Both the position numbers and the translations under genes were made by a program. From the NCBI RefSeq assembly GCF_041296265.1, contig NC_091695.1, positions 13,003,001-13,067,000 of the forward strand: a DNA stretch of 64,000 nt. The letters are read 5' to 3'. Below the pieces are notes generated by a model. It did no database searches, was not told the DNA's origin, and saw nothing but the letters and a program-made list of their open reading frames with translations. The DNA comes from Equus caballus (lineage: Eukaryota; Chordata; Mammalia; Perissodactyla; Equidae). Shown here in pieces: positions 1-11,395 of this stretch; within the stretch, counting starts at the first letter, position 1, and each line of letters opens with the position of its first letter.

Positions 1-1275
1 GAGAAAGGATTTGTATCCAGGGTATAGACAAACCTCTCAAAATTTAACAACACACTTCTAAATAGATCAAAGTTGAAAAAAGAAAGCACAATACAAATTA
101 TATAAAATTTTGAATTGAATGAAAATAAAAACATAATATGTAAAATTTTAAAAGATGCTTCTAATGTGCTTAAAGGGAAATTTAGGACTTTGAATACCTA
201 AATTAGTAAAGAAGCAATATGTCAAATCTAGAAGCTTAGCTTCCATATTTAGAAACTATAAAAAAGAATAATTAACTAAATGCTAACAAACAAAAAGTAA
301 AAGGAAGGATATAATAAACTCTAGAGCATACACCAACAATAGAAAGCTAGAAATTGATAGAGAAAATCAGAGTTTGAATTTTGAAAAATCAATAAAATTG
401 ACAAAATGTTTTCTAGAATTACTAAGAAAAAAGGAGAGGAGATACAAATTAGCATATTCAGATTTTAAAATGACTATAGTGAATATTACGAATGGCATAT
501 GTGAACAAATTAGTCGACTTGGATGATATGGACAGATTCTTAAAAAGACAAATTTACCAAAACTGACAAAAGAATAAATAGAAAATCTAGATAGACATAT
601 AACAAGTTAACAGATTGAGTTCATAATTAAACCTGTACCACTGTGACAGAGTTCTCCTCTATTACCAATATATAGCCATAGATGGCTTGACTGGTTACAT
701 TTACAAAACACCTATATAAAAAATACTAGTTGATTAACTTATGTCAAAATTAGAAAAGGAGATCCTCTTTCCACTTCATGTTATTAAGCCAGTATTACCC
801 TAATAACAAAGTCAAGAAAGAAACACGAGGAAGGAAAACAAAATGCAATGTTCCACATAGTGGTAGATATAAAATTCTCAGCAAATTATTAGCAAAATAA
901 ATCTCATAACACACATAAAAGGATAATAAATCATGACCAAGTGAGATCTATTCCAGGAATGCGAGGTAGATTTAACATATGAAAAACAATTAATGTAACA
1001 CATCACGGATAGAATTAAAGACAAAAAAACTTCTGGCCACCTCAAAATATGCAGAAAAAAGTATTTGCCACAATCCAACAGCCATTTAAGATAAAAATTC
1101 CCAACAAATTAGAAATAGAGAAAATTACTTCAATTACTCAATTCAATTATTCAATTACTTCAGTAGAGAAAATTACTACCAAGATTGCTTCTAGCATCAC
1201 ACTTAATGCTTTGGGAATGAATGATTTCCCCTATAGTGAAAAACAATGCAGGATGTCCACTCTCAGTACTGGTGA
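1..1275 (+). mobile_element. Old L1 LINE fragment, ORF2 region
   Basis: The stretch reads as a decayed plus-strand L1 ORF2. Around 380-420 it resembles the segment before the reverse transcriptase (aataaaattgacaaa), and around 790-1020 the RT segment, including a decayed form of the '[10 protein letters not shown]...[14 protein letters not shown]' region (tcatgaccaagtgagatcta near 931). It ends near 1275 at the 'GCPLSP' region (ggatgtccactctcagtact). No long frame survives and many stops and shifts are present, which suggests an old L1M-type copy. Its 5' part lies outside the window. A piece at about 633-672 does not fit L1; see the findings. Confidence 0.75.
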
Positions 1276-1318
1276 TGATGATAGACAGACAGATAGATAG
1301 ATAGATAGATAGATATAG
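1272..1318. repeat. GATA-type microsatellite
   Basis: A run of GATA/GACA tetranucleotides (gatagacagacagatagata and on) directly follows the 3' limit of the old L1 fragment. It is a simple tandem repeat and probably length-variable. Confidence 0.9.
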
Positions 1319-1508
1319 ATTAATAAATCAATCTGTTCTCCTGATTTGAAGTAAAACTAATTTTATTCACAGATAGGTTTCTGCTGATTTTTAAATTAAT
1401 TTTTATCCGTGGGCTCCACTGAGATGGTGAACATTTTGAGTTATTTGACAATTGTGTTTTAAATGTACTGTGTTTGATATTGATGTATTTTTTGAAGTTT
1501 ATATAAAT

Positions 1509-1535
1509 CTATTTTCTCTCTAATTCTACTTTCAG
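1509..1535 (+). promoter_or_regulatory. Possible 3' splice acceptor before the OR5L-like pseudogene
   Basis: A long pyrimidine tract ends in TTTCAG at 1530-1535, 45 bases before the first ATG of the OR5L-like reading frame. OR coding exons are usually preceded by one or more non-coding exons spliced just upstream of the ATG, so this looks like a relic of that acceptor. This is inference from position and motif only. Confidence 0.45.
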
Positions 1536-1580
1536 AAGAAACCAAAAGAAATTCATCATTTCGTTTCCCAAACCTGATAT

Positions 1581-2520
1581 ATGATGGAAATAGGAGAAGA
1601 GCACTGTACCACTGTGACAGAGTTCATTGTTCTTGGATTATCAGATCCCCTGAGCTGAGAGTCTTTCTCTCCCTTCTGTTCCTTCTCACATATGGAGTCA
1701 CTACGTTTGGGCCAACCTTGACATAATTGCACTGATTCAGGTCAGCTCTAAACTTAACACCCTCATGCACTTTTTTCTCAGCCATTTATCCTTTGCGGAT
1801 CATTGCTGTTCCACAATCATCATGCCAAAGATCTTATCCAATATCTTAAACAAGAAAAAAGTCATCTCTTTCCTGGGATGCATGATGCAGTTCTACTTGT
1901 TTTGGACATGTGCAGTCACTGAGGTGTTCCTGCTGATTGTGATGGCTTATGATCATTTCTTGGCCATCTGTAGCCCACTGCTGTACATGGACTCCATGTC
2001 CCAGAAACTTTGAATGGTGCTGGTTTCTGGCTGTACTTCTCTGGAACTGTGTGTTCTCTGGTTCACATGTTTAGCTCTTGAAATCCCATCCTATAGGTCG
2101 AATGTAATTAACCACTTTTTTTTTTGGATTTACTCCCTCTCTTTATTCTTTCTTGTTATGATATCTCTAGGAATGAACTTGTGGTGTTCACTGTGGCCAC
2201 TTTCAATGAGATCATCACCATCTTGATCATCCACACCTCCTGCTTGTTATTCTCATCACCATCCTAAGGATGCACTCTGCAGACGGAAGGTGCAAAATCT
2301 TTTCCACCTGCACCTACCCCCTCACAGCCATCATTGTTTTCCATGGAACAATACTTTTCATTTATTGCCAGCCCCGTTCTGTCAAGAGTATTAATACTGA
2401 CAAAGTAGCCTCGGTATTCTACAATGCAGTGATTCTCATACTGAATCCCTGATTTATAGTCTGAGGAACAAGGATGTGAAAGAAGCTCTCAAGAGTTTTG
2501 AGATCCAAATTCCCTTTTGA
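1581..2520 (+). pseudogene. OR5L: Olfactory receptor pseudogene, OR5L-like
   Basis: This is a broken class II OR. The start reads MMEIGEEHCTTVTEFIVLGL, close to the OR5L start (NCTTVAEFILLGL). Later pieces also fit: LSHLSF, MPKIL, KKVISFLGCMMQFYLF, VTEVFLL, MAYD, SNVINHFF, the TM6 '[11 protein letters not shown]' piece and an end close to [11 protein letters not shown]. The usual length (about 310 codons) is spanned, but the frame shifts at least twice before codon 60 (just after 'LSDP' and in TM1). A TGA follows MSQKL at 2011-2013, and further breaks lie in TM5 and before TM7. The DRY motif reads DHF. It cannot make a receptor. OR5D is the next best subfamily; the CTTVTEF and MSQKL stretches favour OR5L. 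Confidence 0.85.
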
Positions 2521-2884
2521 AAAGCTATTTTCTTAGCAAGAGTCAGGGTTTTATCAAAGACTTTCAATGAGGGGCTAGCTTTGAGTGGATGTGAATGGAA
2601 AGTAAAATAGGGATGTATTTTTTTGAGCTAACGGATGATGCATGCTTTTTATCTTTTCCAGCTGCCTATCTTTCTTAAACCATGTCTAATCCTCTTTCTT
2701 GGAGAGTTCAAGTGTATCAGGTACCTATGCTGCTCTTCTCTGATCTCTAACTGTCTTGAATGGGTTTTTCGGGTGATATTGTTAGACGTAGTTTCCTGAT
2801 TTGAAATAACATCAATATATTTCTAAAAAAGTGTACATAAAGAGATATGTCTTTTCATCATCTGTAATGCCTGCAACCATACTT
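2521..2884. other. Intergenic, nothing recognised
   Basis: This is AT-rich 3' flank of the OR5L-like pseudogene. I see no frame, repeat family or RNA gene in it. Confidence 0.5.
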
Positions 2885-3144
2885 TTATTTTTTGTTTGTT
2901 TGTTTGTTTGTTTTGTGAGGAAGATTGGCCCTAAGCTAACATCTGTTGCTAATCTTCCTCTTTTTGCTTGAGGAAGATTGTCACTGAGCTAACATCCTTG
3001 CCAATCTTCCTCTGCTTTATGTTGGATGCTGCCACAGTGTGGTTGATGAGCTGTGCCAGGTCCTCTTGGGGATCTGAAACCGTGAACCCTGGGCTGCCTA
3101 GGCAGAATGCACAAACTTAACCACTATGCAACCAGGCCGGCCAC
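2885..3144 (-). mobile_element. ERE-type tRNA-derived SINE, minus strand
   Basis: Read on the minus strand, it starts with the ggccggcc head, has a 'gtggttaag'-like A-box region, and ends in the 'agctaacatctgttgctaatcttcctc' body and an A-rich (tttg)n tail, as in equine ERE repeats. Flanks (gcaaccatactttt on the left, gaaaccattctt on the right) look like a worn target duplication. The body contains the duplicated 'gaggaagattg...gagctaacat' module seen in ERE2/3-like copies. Confidence 0.85.
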
Positions 3145-3674
3145 ACATGAAACCATTCTTGTTAAACTGACTTTATTATTTGTCACATGGAATGCATATA
3201 CATTTGCCTCATATTCTATGTTTTTTTCCAAGAATATTTGAAGTACATGTCCTACGAGTACTTCTGGGTATTACTTTTTGGTCTTTTGGTTATTTTGTTT
3301 TTTACCAGCATCTCAATTTCAAGGCAATAATTTTATAACTTTTAAAATCTTCTCTTTGGCAAAATATTGACAATAATCTACTTTTCTTAAAAATTTTTCA
3401 TAAAAATTAAATGATACATCTTAAGTTCCTAGCATTATGTATGGTATAATATAACTGATTAATAAATTATCTGCTGTTATTGATATTGTTGTTTTTACTC
3501 TTATCTTCTGTTCTCTATTTTATCTTAAGTTTCGATTAAACAAGTGGATCATATATATGATACCATACCTTTTTAAAGTTTCCATATCCTCGTTAACATT
3601 TTTCTGCTCTGCCTGATATTATTTTAAGCATTCATTATATTTTCTAAATCCCTTATATTATAAACCTATTAAAT
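3145..3674. other. Intergenic, nothing recognised
   Basis: Very AT-rich sequence between the SINE and the MLT1-type LTR. No supported frame or repeat family was seen. Confidence 0.45.
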
Positions 3675-4172
3675 TAGATTCCTATAGCTTCTGAAATAAA
3701 TTAGTACAAATTTGGTGACTTAAAACAATAGACTTATTTTCTTACAATTTTGGAGATCAGAAATGTGAGATCCACATCACGGGGCCAAAACCAAGGTGTC
3801 AGCAAGACCATACTCCCTCAGGAGGTTGTAGGGGGCAATCTTTTCCCTATCTCTTCCAGCTTCTGGTGGCTGCAGGTATTCCTTGACTTGTGGTCATATT
3901 ACTTCAGTCTTCAGGGCTAGCATCTTCAAACCTCTCACTTCTCCATCTTTACTGCATTTTCTTGTGTATGTAAAATAATCTTCTGTCTCCCTCTTATAAA
4001 AGACACTTGCAATGGCAATTAGAGCACACCAGATCGTCCAGAATACTCTTCTCATCTCAAGATCATTAAACTAATCACATCTGCAGGCAAGCTTTATCTG
4101 AATAAGGTGACATTTCCAGGGATTAGAACCTGAGACATTTAGGTGTCCATTTTCAAGCTTAACACACCCATC
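3675..4172 (-). mobile_element. MLT1-type LTR fossil (ERVL-MaLR)
   Basis: Read in reverse, the stretch resembles the MLT1 consensus from memory: a 'gtgactgtatttggagat'-like start, a 'cttataag' centre and an end resembling the 'ctgtgagaaaataaatttctgtt' region. It is a single, strongly diverged LTR with no internal retroviral sequence beside it, so it is an ancient solo relic that predates the split of placental orders. It is broken and has no coding capacity. Confidence 0.75.
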
Positions 4173-4797
4173 TTTTAAAGGCAAAGTCAGTCATAATTTA
4201 CATGCCCTATGTTCCTACAGTGTTAACACTTAGTTTGTTTTCTTAGTTTCTTAAGATTTCATTTCATACGTGCTATTGTCAATATTTTTGCTGGAGTCAC
4301 TAGTGCAGCATAGGTACTTATTGCTTTAGTGAAGCAGGAGGAACACTTGATTTGAATTTAAACACCTGATTCCAGTTTCAGATCCCCATGAGTGATTTTT
4401 ATGAAGACACATACACTTTTTTAACCTCAATTCTCTCACATATAAACTCGGGAGAAGCTGCCACCCTCAGAGAGTTGTCGTTGAACTTAAACATAATAAC
4501 AAAACTGCAAGGATCTGTCCCATAAAATGTACTCTTATTAATGTTTCTTAAAAAAGAAAGCTTTGAGGGTAAGGATCATTTAGAAATATTCCAATATGTA
4601 TGGTGAAGACAGCTACTCATTATTTCTTAAAAGAAATAAGTAATGACTAAAAGGATGGAATGATATTGTGCTTATGATGAGAACATGATTCTGTATCGGT
4701 TTCAAAATGTTTTAAATGGAGTGAGATTTCCCATATCACCCATGAGACCTTGTCTTTTTAAGATGAAGGTAAGAGAAACAGTTTTCACCTTTGGTCC
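4173..4797. other. Intergenic, nothing recognised
   Basis: There is an AT-rich stretch with short inverted runs (tttcttaaaa ... ttcttaaaag near 4540-4630) but no coding signal or identifiable element. Confidence 0.4.
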
Positions 4798-5013
4798 TCC
4801 AACTAGAACTTAGCATTGTTGACATTTGGAGCCAGACAATTCTGTGCTGTGAGTGTTTGTCCTGTGCATTACGGGATGTTTAGCAGCATCCTTGAGCTCT
4901 ACCCATTAGACCTCAGGACCACCCCTATCCTTATTTTTGACAAGCAGAAATGTCTCTAGACATTGTCAAATCTCCGCTAGAGAGTGAAATCATCTTAGTT
5001 GGGAATCATTGGT
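4798..5013 (-). mobile_element. MER5A-type hAT DNA transposon
   Basis: The sequence 'gtttagcagcatccttgagctctacccatta' and 'gaaatgtctctagacattg' is the MER5A pattern in reverse orientation, ending in the 'gggaatcattgg' terminal inverted repeat. MER5A is a non-autonomous Charlie-group hAT element spread early in placental mammals. The copy is nearly full length (about 215 of the usual 190-220 bp) and well diverged. The frame reported across it (from 4950) is not a gene. Confidence 0.85.
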
Positions 5014-5715
5014 CTAATTTGAGCTCTCTCCAGAATCTGCAATATCCCTTTCAGAGACATTGGATGTTAGGGCTTCTGCGACACAGGACACAGAATTACT
5101 CTCACTTTAGCATGGATAACTATGGTCTCTACCTCCTACTAAAATATACACACGCTTTTCTTATCTAAAGACTGATTATTTCATTTTATTAACAAGAAGG
5201 GCATCAGCTTTACTTTCAGTTCCACAAAACCTTGAAATGTCAGATTTTTCTTTCCCTCCCAATGTTGCTTCTTAGGTAACACTGTCAGTTGTCTGAGAAT
5301 AATTGAGATGGACTGAGTGCTTCTCAAACATGTCTGAAAAGCAGCCACATAAAAATTTCTTTTTTATTTCTTCATGGAGTTTTGTTTCACATATATAATC
5401 TACTCACTCCCTTATTTTTAAACTATCGGGGTCAATGTTTTTTTCTCATTCTCTTACGGATAGTATCTAAATTTTCTGGTGGGGACTCAGCTTTTTCTCT
5501 TCTTGGTGGGTCTCTGTCTTCGAACCTAATGGGATTTGGGGAAGTGTTCATGGCTAGTCATCAAGAGACCCAGTGATTAGTTTCTGGGTGGACACTAGTA
5601 AGCTAATGACTTAACCATGAGATCTTGCCAGAATTATAGAAAAAGAAGAGTTCCTTTCAACTGAGATTAATCATCTGGGAAGAGACAGAGGGTCAAAACT
5701 GGTCATATCTCTCTT
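5014..5715. other. Intergenic, nothing recognised
   Basis: AT-rich. A short open frame at 5382-5576 has no recognisable domain and no codon-use support, so I treat it as chance. Confidence 0.4.
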
Positions 5716-5717
5716 TG

Positions 5718-5753
5718 CCTATATATATATGTATGTGTGTGTGTGTGTGTGTG
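5718..5753. repeat. TA/TG dinucleotide microsatellite
   Basis: (TA)n followed by TGTA and an uninterrupted (TG)n run of about ten units. It is likely polymorphic in length. Confidence 0.9.
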
Positions 5754-5799
5754 TTTTGAGTATTATCTTTCTCCAATAGGCATCACATTCTCTATAAAT

Positions 5800-6002
5800 C
5801 TCATTTCCAAGTCTCTAATCATGCCAAGGACTTCCAATCTCCAGATAATTGCTTATGTTGTTTCCTCTACTGCCTCTCATTCGCTATTCTGTAATTGACA
5901 AAATTCATAATGTTGAGTTCAAATTATCCTCCTTTTTCCTGTTTTGTACCTAGAACACTGCCTGGCACAATATTTTCACAAATAAAATATATTTATTGAA
6001 TG
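5800..6002 (+). repeat. Possible MIR/L2-related 3' end
   Basis: The stretch ends in 'agaacactgcctggcacaat' followed by 'aataaaatatatttattgaatgg', the pattern shared by MIR and L2 3' ends (gcctggcacatagtaggtgctcaataaat). The upstream part is too worn to assign. Confidence 0.4.
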
Positions 6003-7980
6003 GAGATTCTCTGATATATTCTGTCCTTGGATGGCCAGAATTACTTTTGAACATAAATGCACATATAACACATATCAGAGTCATTAACTTCATTCATCCA
6101 TCTACACATTTACTTTCAAGATCTTTTAATTCTCCACAGCTTGATAGATACATTTTTGTTTCTTTCTTGTTTATTCCACCATCCTATCACATAGAACATT
6201 CTGATAGTTGTTTGATAAATTGCTTTGAACTGATTAAATCAAACTGGATAGCAAATGTCATAATCCAATTTTATATAAAATAATCTACCATATTGAGAGC
6301 CAAAATAATTTTTTCTTTGAGACATTCTCAGGATGTAGAAAAACACATCATTTCATTTTTTGTTTAATCAACTCCACAGTAGAACTGTTTAATTGCTCAC
6401 ATATCTTTTCCCACTGGGATTTAGATATTAGTGTGTGTGTTCACGGGATCCAAGGTAAGATTGGAAGGCTAATCCCAAAATCCTCAAAGCAAAATATAAA
6501 AGGTTTTGCATTATTCTAAGGAACCTCAGCCTTGCTAAGGGAGGCACAAATCTATTGTATGAACACAGGAGGCCTGCCCAAATGGATTATGGAAAATGTT
6601 GCAATGGGTCAATTTTTTATCTTTAACTGCCAAAGTTGATTTTTCCAATGAAAAATGAACTGCAGCTGACAACGGTGTAGTAAGAAGGTGAATGAAAGAA
6701 AGTTAGTGATCTGGTAAGTGTTCTTAACATAATCCTAGGATATTAGAGCTGGATAAGATTTTTAATGCTCATTTTCTTATACTCACTTAGTTTACACCCA
6801 AGAAACTTATGTTTTGAGAAGAAATATGCCTAGAATGACATGTTTTAAACCCTTAAGGTATTTCCAACAAAAACAATGGCAACAGCAAAACAGCACATTT
6901 AACACATGATAGTCTTAAGATAATTCTCAGTATTATTGGATTCTGACTTTGAATCTAAATATAAACACAATTTGCTTTATCTATTATTTCTTTTTAAATG
7001 TTTAGTAGGCTTAGATATAAGTTAAAGCTGACTCAATTTGTATATTATATTATTTATTTTATCCTATGGTCATGCATTGGTTTCAACAGTTATCAACACA
7101 AATAAAAGGAGTGGGATGGGATTAGTGGGTTGGCTTTAAGGGAATGGAAATCAAGTTTACAAAAGTAGTGACTAGGATTCCATATAGAGAGCTTACTGCA
7201 GGAATATATAAGTTTGCTGAACTCTATCAGAAATCTTCATTTCATTCTTACCTGCCGATTGTGTAAAACAGATTATTTAGCGTCTCTTTGGACTCCTCTT
7301 AATTTTTTGTTTCTTGTATTCTTTTCCCTTTCATTTTTCCAATTGGATTTCACATTTCATTTTTGAATCCTGCAAATTTCTTTCAGTCTTGAAGCATGTA
7401 ACATTCTTGAAAGGTTATTACAGGTAGATAATCTCTATATAAATTGATTTCTTCCTTACCTTTAATTCTGTGATTGGAAGTAAGAGGTTTAGTAGAAAAT
7501 AACTTGAGCAAAGAAGTGATTGTACCCCATGGCTAAGACCCAAGCTTATTTAAGCATTGTCCCTAAAGATATCCTTATTTTTTTGGTGCCTACTTTTTAA
7601 TAGCCATTCTTCATAATTAGCAAAGGAGTTGATGCCACAACAAAGAAACATTTTCATCCATCCTTACCTCACTAACCACTGGATATAATTTTCTTTCCCT
7701 GACCTTCAAACAGTGGCCATTGCTCTAGTCTGAGGTCCATTGACAATCTTGTCTCTCATGTTTGTTGATACATATGGATGGACTGTCACTCAATGAAAGC
7801 TGATATTTTCTAAGGAGGAAGCCACATGTATTTCAGGATAAGAGAGCTCCAAAGAGTTGACTAGTAGCTCAATGATGCTTTCTTTTTCCAATGAACCCTT
7901 TTGTTAGAGCAAAAAGTGAATCCTGGTTGATAATAAAATAATAAAAATTAATATCTATTGAAGCTCAAACTTGTCTCAAT
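6003..7980. other. Intergenic, nothing recognised
   Basis: About 2 kb of AT-rich sequence without an identifiable repeat, RNA gene or convincing frame. The 95-codon frame at 5996-6283 lacks any family resemblance and is probably chance. Confidence 0.4.
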
Positions 7981-7984
7981 GATT

Positions 7985-8255
7985 GAATAATAATAGCTAA
8001 TATTTATTGGATGTTTGGTATTTGAAGAACCCTCTTCAAAATACTTTACATGTAATAGCTCATTTAATCCTCATCGTTACCTTGCAGACAGGTGTTCCTA
8101 TAACATGCAAGTTACATATCAGAAAAGGAAACCATAGAGCTCCTGAGATGTTGCAAATGTCCTACAAGTATTAAATGGCAGAGTTGGATTTAAACCCAGG
8201 AAGTCTGGCTCCAGGGCCCATGCTTTTAATCACCACAACATTCTGTCTCTGTTAC
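7985..8255 (-). mobile_element. MIR SINE, minus strand
   Basis: The order 'aatagctaatatttattgga', 'actttacatgtaatagctca', 'tttaatcctcat', 'ttaaatggcagagttggattt', 'aaacccagg' and 'tctggctccagggccc' is the MIR core read in reverse. It is near full length for the family. MIRs are ancient tRNA-derived SINEs mobilised by L2. Confidence 0.8.
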
Positions 8256-9967
8256 TGTGTCAAAAGAACTAAATCTGCCTATCCCTGCACATATCCTAAA
8301 TGAATATGTAAGTTAGTTTTAAATTAATACTCCTGTTTTAAATTTAACACATAGATTATTTGGAAAATAATTATATTATTTACTCCAGTCTTCTTCTTAA
8401 GTTCCACCATTTCTAATACATTTCCATCTCTGTGAAGGGATTGTTTATCGGAGCGGGCTCTAGCCCAATAATACAGGATTTCCAATCTCTACCCTTGAAT
8501 AAAATTGAGAGACAATAGTTTCTTAACATATTTTTAAAAAACTATTAGAATTAAATTAGATGTGATCGATCATTGAAAATTACAAGATGAAAATATATTA
8601 ATGACAGATATGCACACTTATGTGGCATTCACCTAATTTAGTGAGAAATAGAACAAAGGTAGAAAATAAACTTTGAGTAATAATCCAGAATTCACAATCA
8701 TTGTTTTATCTCTATTTCATTCTCTATACCCAGGGAATCACTTCCCAGATAGTTACATTCTTCTATTTACTCTAAATTATGCAAAGTTTTAATAAAGATA
8801 TTTAGTTTTATTTAAAACCTAGAACAAATTTAGGAAAGAACAAGAGGGTAAGATTTTGGTAATGCTGTTAGATCAAGTTCTGAGATGGATGTTGTGAGAT
8901 AAAAAAGGAAATATATGTCAAATGTGAATGTAATTAAATACTGACCTTATAAGGGACAGGAAATCATTTAAGTGTTTAAGCAAGAAGGAAACATAATACA
9001 AAATCTACTTCATACAGGTAACTCTTACAGTGGTTTACAGATAGATTTTGAAGCATGTTTGAAAGTAGGGTGAGAATCCACTGGAGAGAACGAGGCCAAT
9101 AAAGAGGTTCAACCGAAGAAAAAGAGGGCTGAAACATAATAAAAGAGTTTCAGTGATGATAAAGAGGAAACATTGGATATCTGCCACATTTCCAGATAAA
9201 ATAAAATAGATCTTCACATTGACTCAGAATTGTTATATTTCCAACTTTAGAACAGTGAAGGAACAAGATGGTGGGGATATTAAGATTGTACAAGGAAGTT
9301 AATTAACAATTATGATTTGATGAGAAATTCTCCTATAACAGGTGATGAAACTGAAACTCAGTGATTAATTAGTCTGCCCAAGCTTTCAAAACTACTCAGT
9401 GACAGAGCTTGTATAACTAAAACAGAATTTTTCTTCTTTCTATTTTATCAGTGGATTTCAAACGATTTTAAGGAACTCTTTTATTCCTCAGAAGCAAAGC
9501 CACATCTCAAGGTGAGAAATATAGAACTGCTCTTCTATCTATAAAAGGCTTTACTTGGAACAGCAATGCTTTTATCTGTTGAGAAGTGAACAAAAACAAC
9601 ACAAATTACAACAGAGACTATTTATTAAGAGTTTCCTGTTAGCAATGTGGTTAACCACTATCACATGACGTTGGTGGCATATGAGAGAATTGAAGAAAGT
9701 AAAAGTAAAGCCCAGGTTTAGAGTTCAGCAACTGGTTTGATAATGCTTCTGTTTAATGAGACAAACAATAAAAAGAGTGAAAACTTATGCCTTATACTAC
9801 ACTAATTGTAGCTATGCCTAGATGCTATCAGGATGTCCAAGTGGATTTAGAACTATTGCCCTATTTATTTCAATCATTTTATTTCTATTTTTGTTAATAT
9901 TGGGATTGTTATTAATATTGCCATCATTATTCTATCACAACATCAAAGTCCAGGAGAGCTGCAGAGA
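8256..9967. other. Intergenic flank of the intact OR, with a MIR scrap
   Basis: The interval is mostly featureless AT-rich DNA. At about 9340-9420 there is a worn MIR piece in reverse (gatgaaactgaaactcag, then a 'gtgacagagctt' run). Just before the OR start, a T-rich stretch ends in 'caaagtccag' at 9953, a possible acceptor for the OR coding exon 14 bases before the ATG. Nothing else is supported. Confidence 0.4.
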
Positions 9968-10900
9968 ATGGAGTTGAAGAATGACACTGTGAAGACTGAA
10001 TTCTTTCTCTTGGGATTTAGTGACCATCCAGAACTTCAGAGTGTTCTTTTTGCTGTTTTTTTTTCCATCTACTCTGTGACTCTCATGGGAAACCTTGGGA
10101 TGGTTTTATTAATCATAATCAGTTCCCACTTGCACATCCCTATGTACCTTTTCCTCTGCATATTGTCCTTCATAGATACATGCTACTCTTCTGTCATTGC
10201 CCCCAAATTACTTGTGGATTTGGTTTCCAATAAGAAGACCATTTCTTACAATGGTTGTGCTGCACAGTTATATTTTTTCTGCTCTTTAGTTGATACAGAA
10301 TCTTTCCTCTTGGCTGCCATGGCTTATGACCGGTATATAGCAATCTGCAATCCCCTGCTTTATACTGTTATTATGTCCAAGAGGATTTGCTGCCAGCTTG
10401 TGATTGGAGCATTTTTGGGGGGTACCATGAGCTCAATTATTCACACCATTAATACTTTCCATCTGTCTTTTTGCTCCAAAGAGATTAACCATTTCTTTTG
10501 TGATATCTCTCCACTCTTCTCTTTGTCTTGCACTGACACTTACAAGCATGACATTGTTCTGGTGATCTTTGCTAGTTTGGTGGAGGCTATCTGCCTTCTA
10601 ACAGTTCTTCTCTCTTATTTCCACATCATAGCAGCTATTCTTAAAACAGATTCTCCAGAAGGAAGAAGAAAAGGGTTCTCCACTTGTGCTTCCCACTTGA
10701 CTGTGGTCACTATTTACCATGGTACCCTGATCTTCATTTATTTGCGCCCCAGCACTGATCATTCACTGGATATGGACAAAGTGACCTCTGTGTTCTACAC
10801 ACTGATTATACCTATGTTGAACCCCCTAATTTACAGTCTAAGGAACAAAGATGTCAAAAATGCCTTTAGGAAAGTGATTAGCCCAAAATTGCTGTCTTAA
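9968..10900 (+). CDS. Olfactory receptor, family 5, intact
   Basis: An uninterrupted 310-residue class II OR, the usual length. It is a seven-helix Gs/Golf-coupled odorant receptor of olfactory cilia. Visible marks: an N-glycosylation site NDT at residues 5-7; GN at 41-42 (TM1); the TM2 region P58-F70; C97 and C179 for the TM3 to loop-2 disulfide; [10 protein letters not shown] at 118-127; SY at 216-217 (TM5); [10 protein letters not shown] at 235-244 (TM6); [15 protein letters not shown] at 282-296 (TM7 and helix 8). [11 protein letters not shown] departs mildly from PMYFFLSNLSF. The first ATG fits the family start. It sits alone on the plus strand between an OR5L-like pseudogene and five minus-strand ORs. 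The sequence fits family 5 (closest in feel to OR5I, OR5T and OR5K) but I cannot name the subfamily. The ligand is unknown. Confidence 0.93.
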   Translation: MELKNDTVKTEFFLLGFSDHPELQSVLFAVFFSIYSVTLMGNLGMVLLIIISSHLHIPMYLFLCILSFIDTCYSSVIAPKLLVDLVSNKKTISYNGCAAQLYFFCSLVDTESFLLAAMAYDRYIAICNPLLYTVIMSKRICCQLVIGAFLGGTMSSIIHTINTFHLSFCSKEINHFFCDISPLFSLSCTDTYKHDIVLVIFASLVEAICLLTVLLSYFHIIAAILKTDSPEGRRKGFSTCASHLTVVTIYHGTLIFIYLRPSTDHSLDMDKVTSVFYTLIIPMLNPLIYSLRNKDVKNAFRKVISPKLLS

Positions 10901-11190
10901 AAAAGGGTGAAAATGAGCTTGACAACTTTACAACCTGTCTGTTTCTTGACCTTTGGTCTAACTGATGACAAAGTCTGTTTAATGTGGATCTTTCCAATTC
11001 TGTGGGTAGCAAGGACTTAAGCTCAAAATAGAGTCAGAGCTTAATATCAGAATCAGGCCCTTTTATATCAGTTGTATTATGTCTAATTCTTTACCATTTT
11101 AAATATTAAATTTTTATCACACTCCTTCATTGCTGATGAAAGCCAAAATTAGTGTTGTCTATGGAGAATAATTTACTAATATTTTCTATG
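10901..11190. other. 3' flank of the intact OR, nothing recognised
   Basis: AT-rich 3' flank. A 'tattaaattttt' run near 11105 does not form a clear polyadenylation signal, and no repeat family is visible. Confidence 0.35.
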
Positions 11191-11395
11191 TAGGATAATT
11201 CATGTAACATATGAAAATGAAATATGCATGCACCATTTAAACCAGTAATTCTACTTCCAGGAATTGAACCTGTAAAAGCTCATTACTTTCAAATGTATTA
11301 ATCGCAGCATAATTTGTAGTAGCAAATGATTGAAAATGGTCTAGATGTCTATTAATAGGAGACAGGTTAAAAAATCAAGTTTAATTTTTAAATAT
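11190..11395 (+). mobile_element. Old L1 fragment, ORF2 3' end
   Basis: The order 'ccagtaattctacttccagg', 'gcagcataatttgtagtagc' and 'tagatgtctattaataggag' matches the region around the end of ORF2 in L1M elements. It is short and diverged, with no poly-A tail. Confidence 0.7.

Noticed and set aside
878-1300. Short frames in the first kilobase
   Set aside because: They lie within a decayed L1 ORF2 and run into a GATA microsatellite.
6003-7980. Search for a hidden gene or RNA in the longest featureless stretch
   Set aside because: No long frame, no paired splice signals with coding content, and no RNA-like structure could be supported by reading alone.
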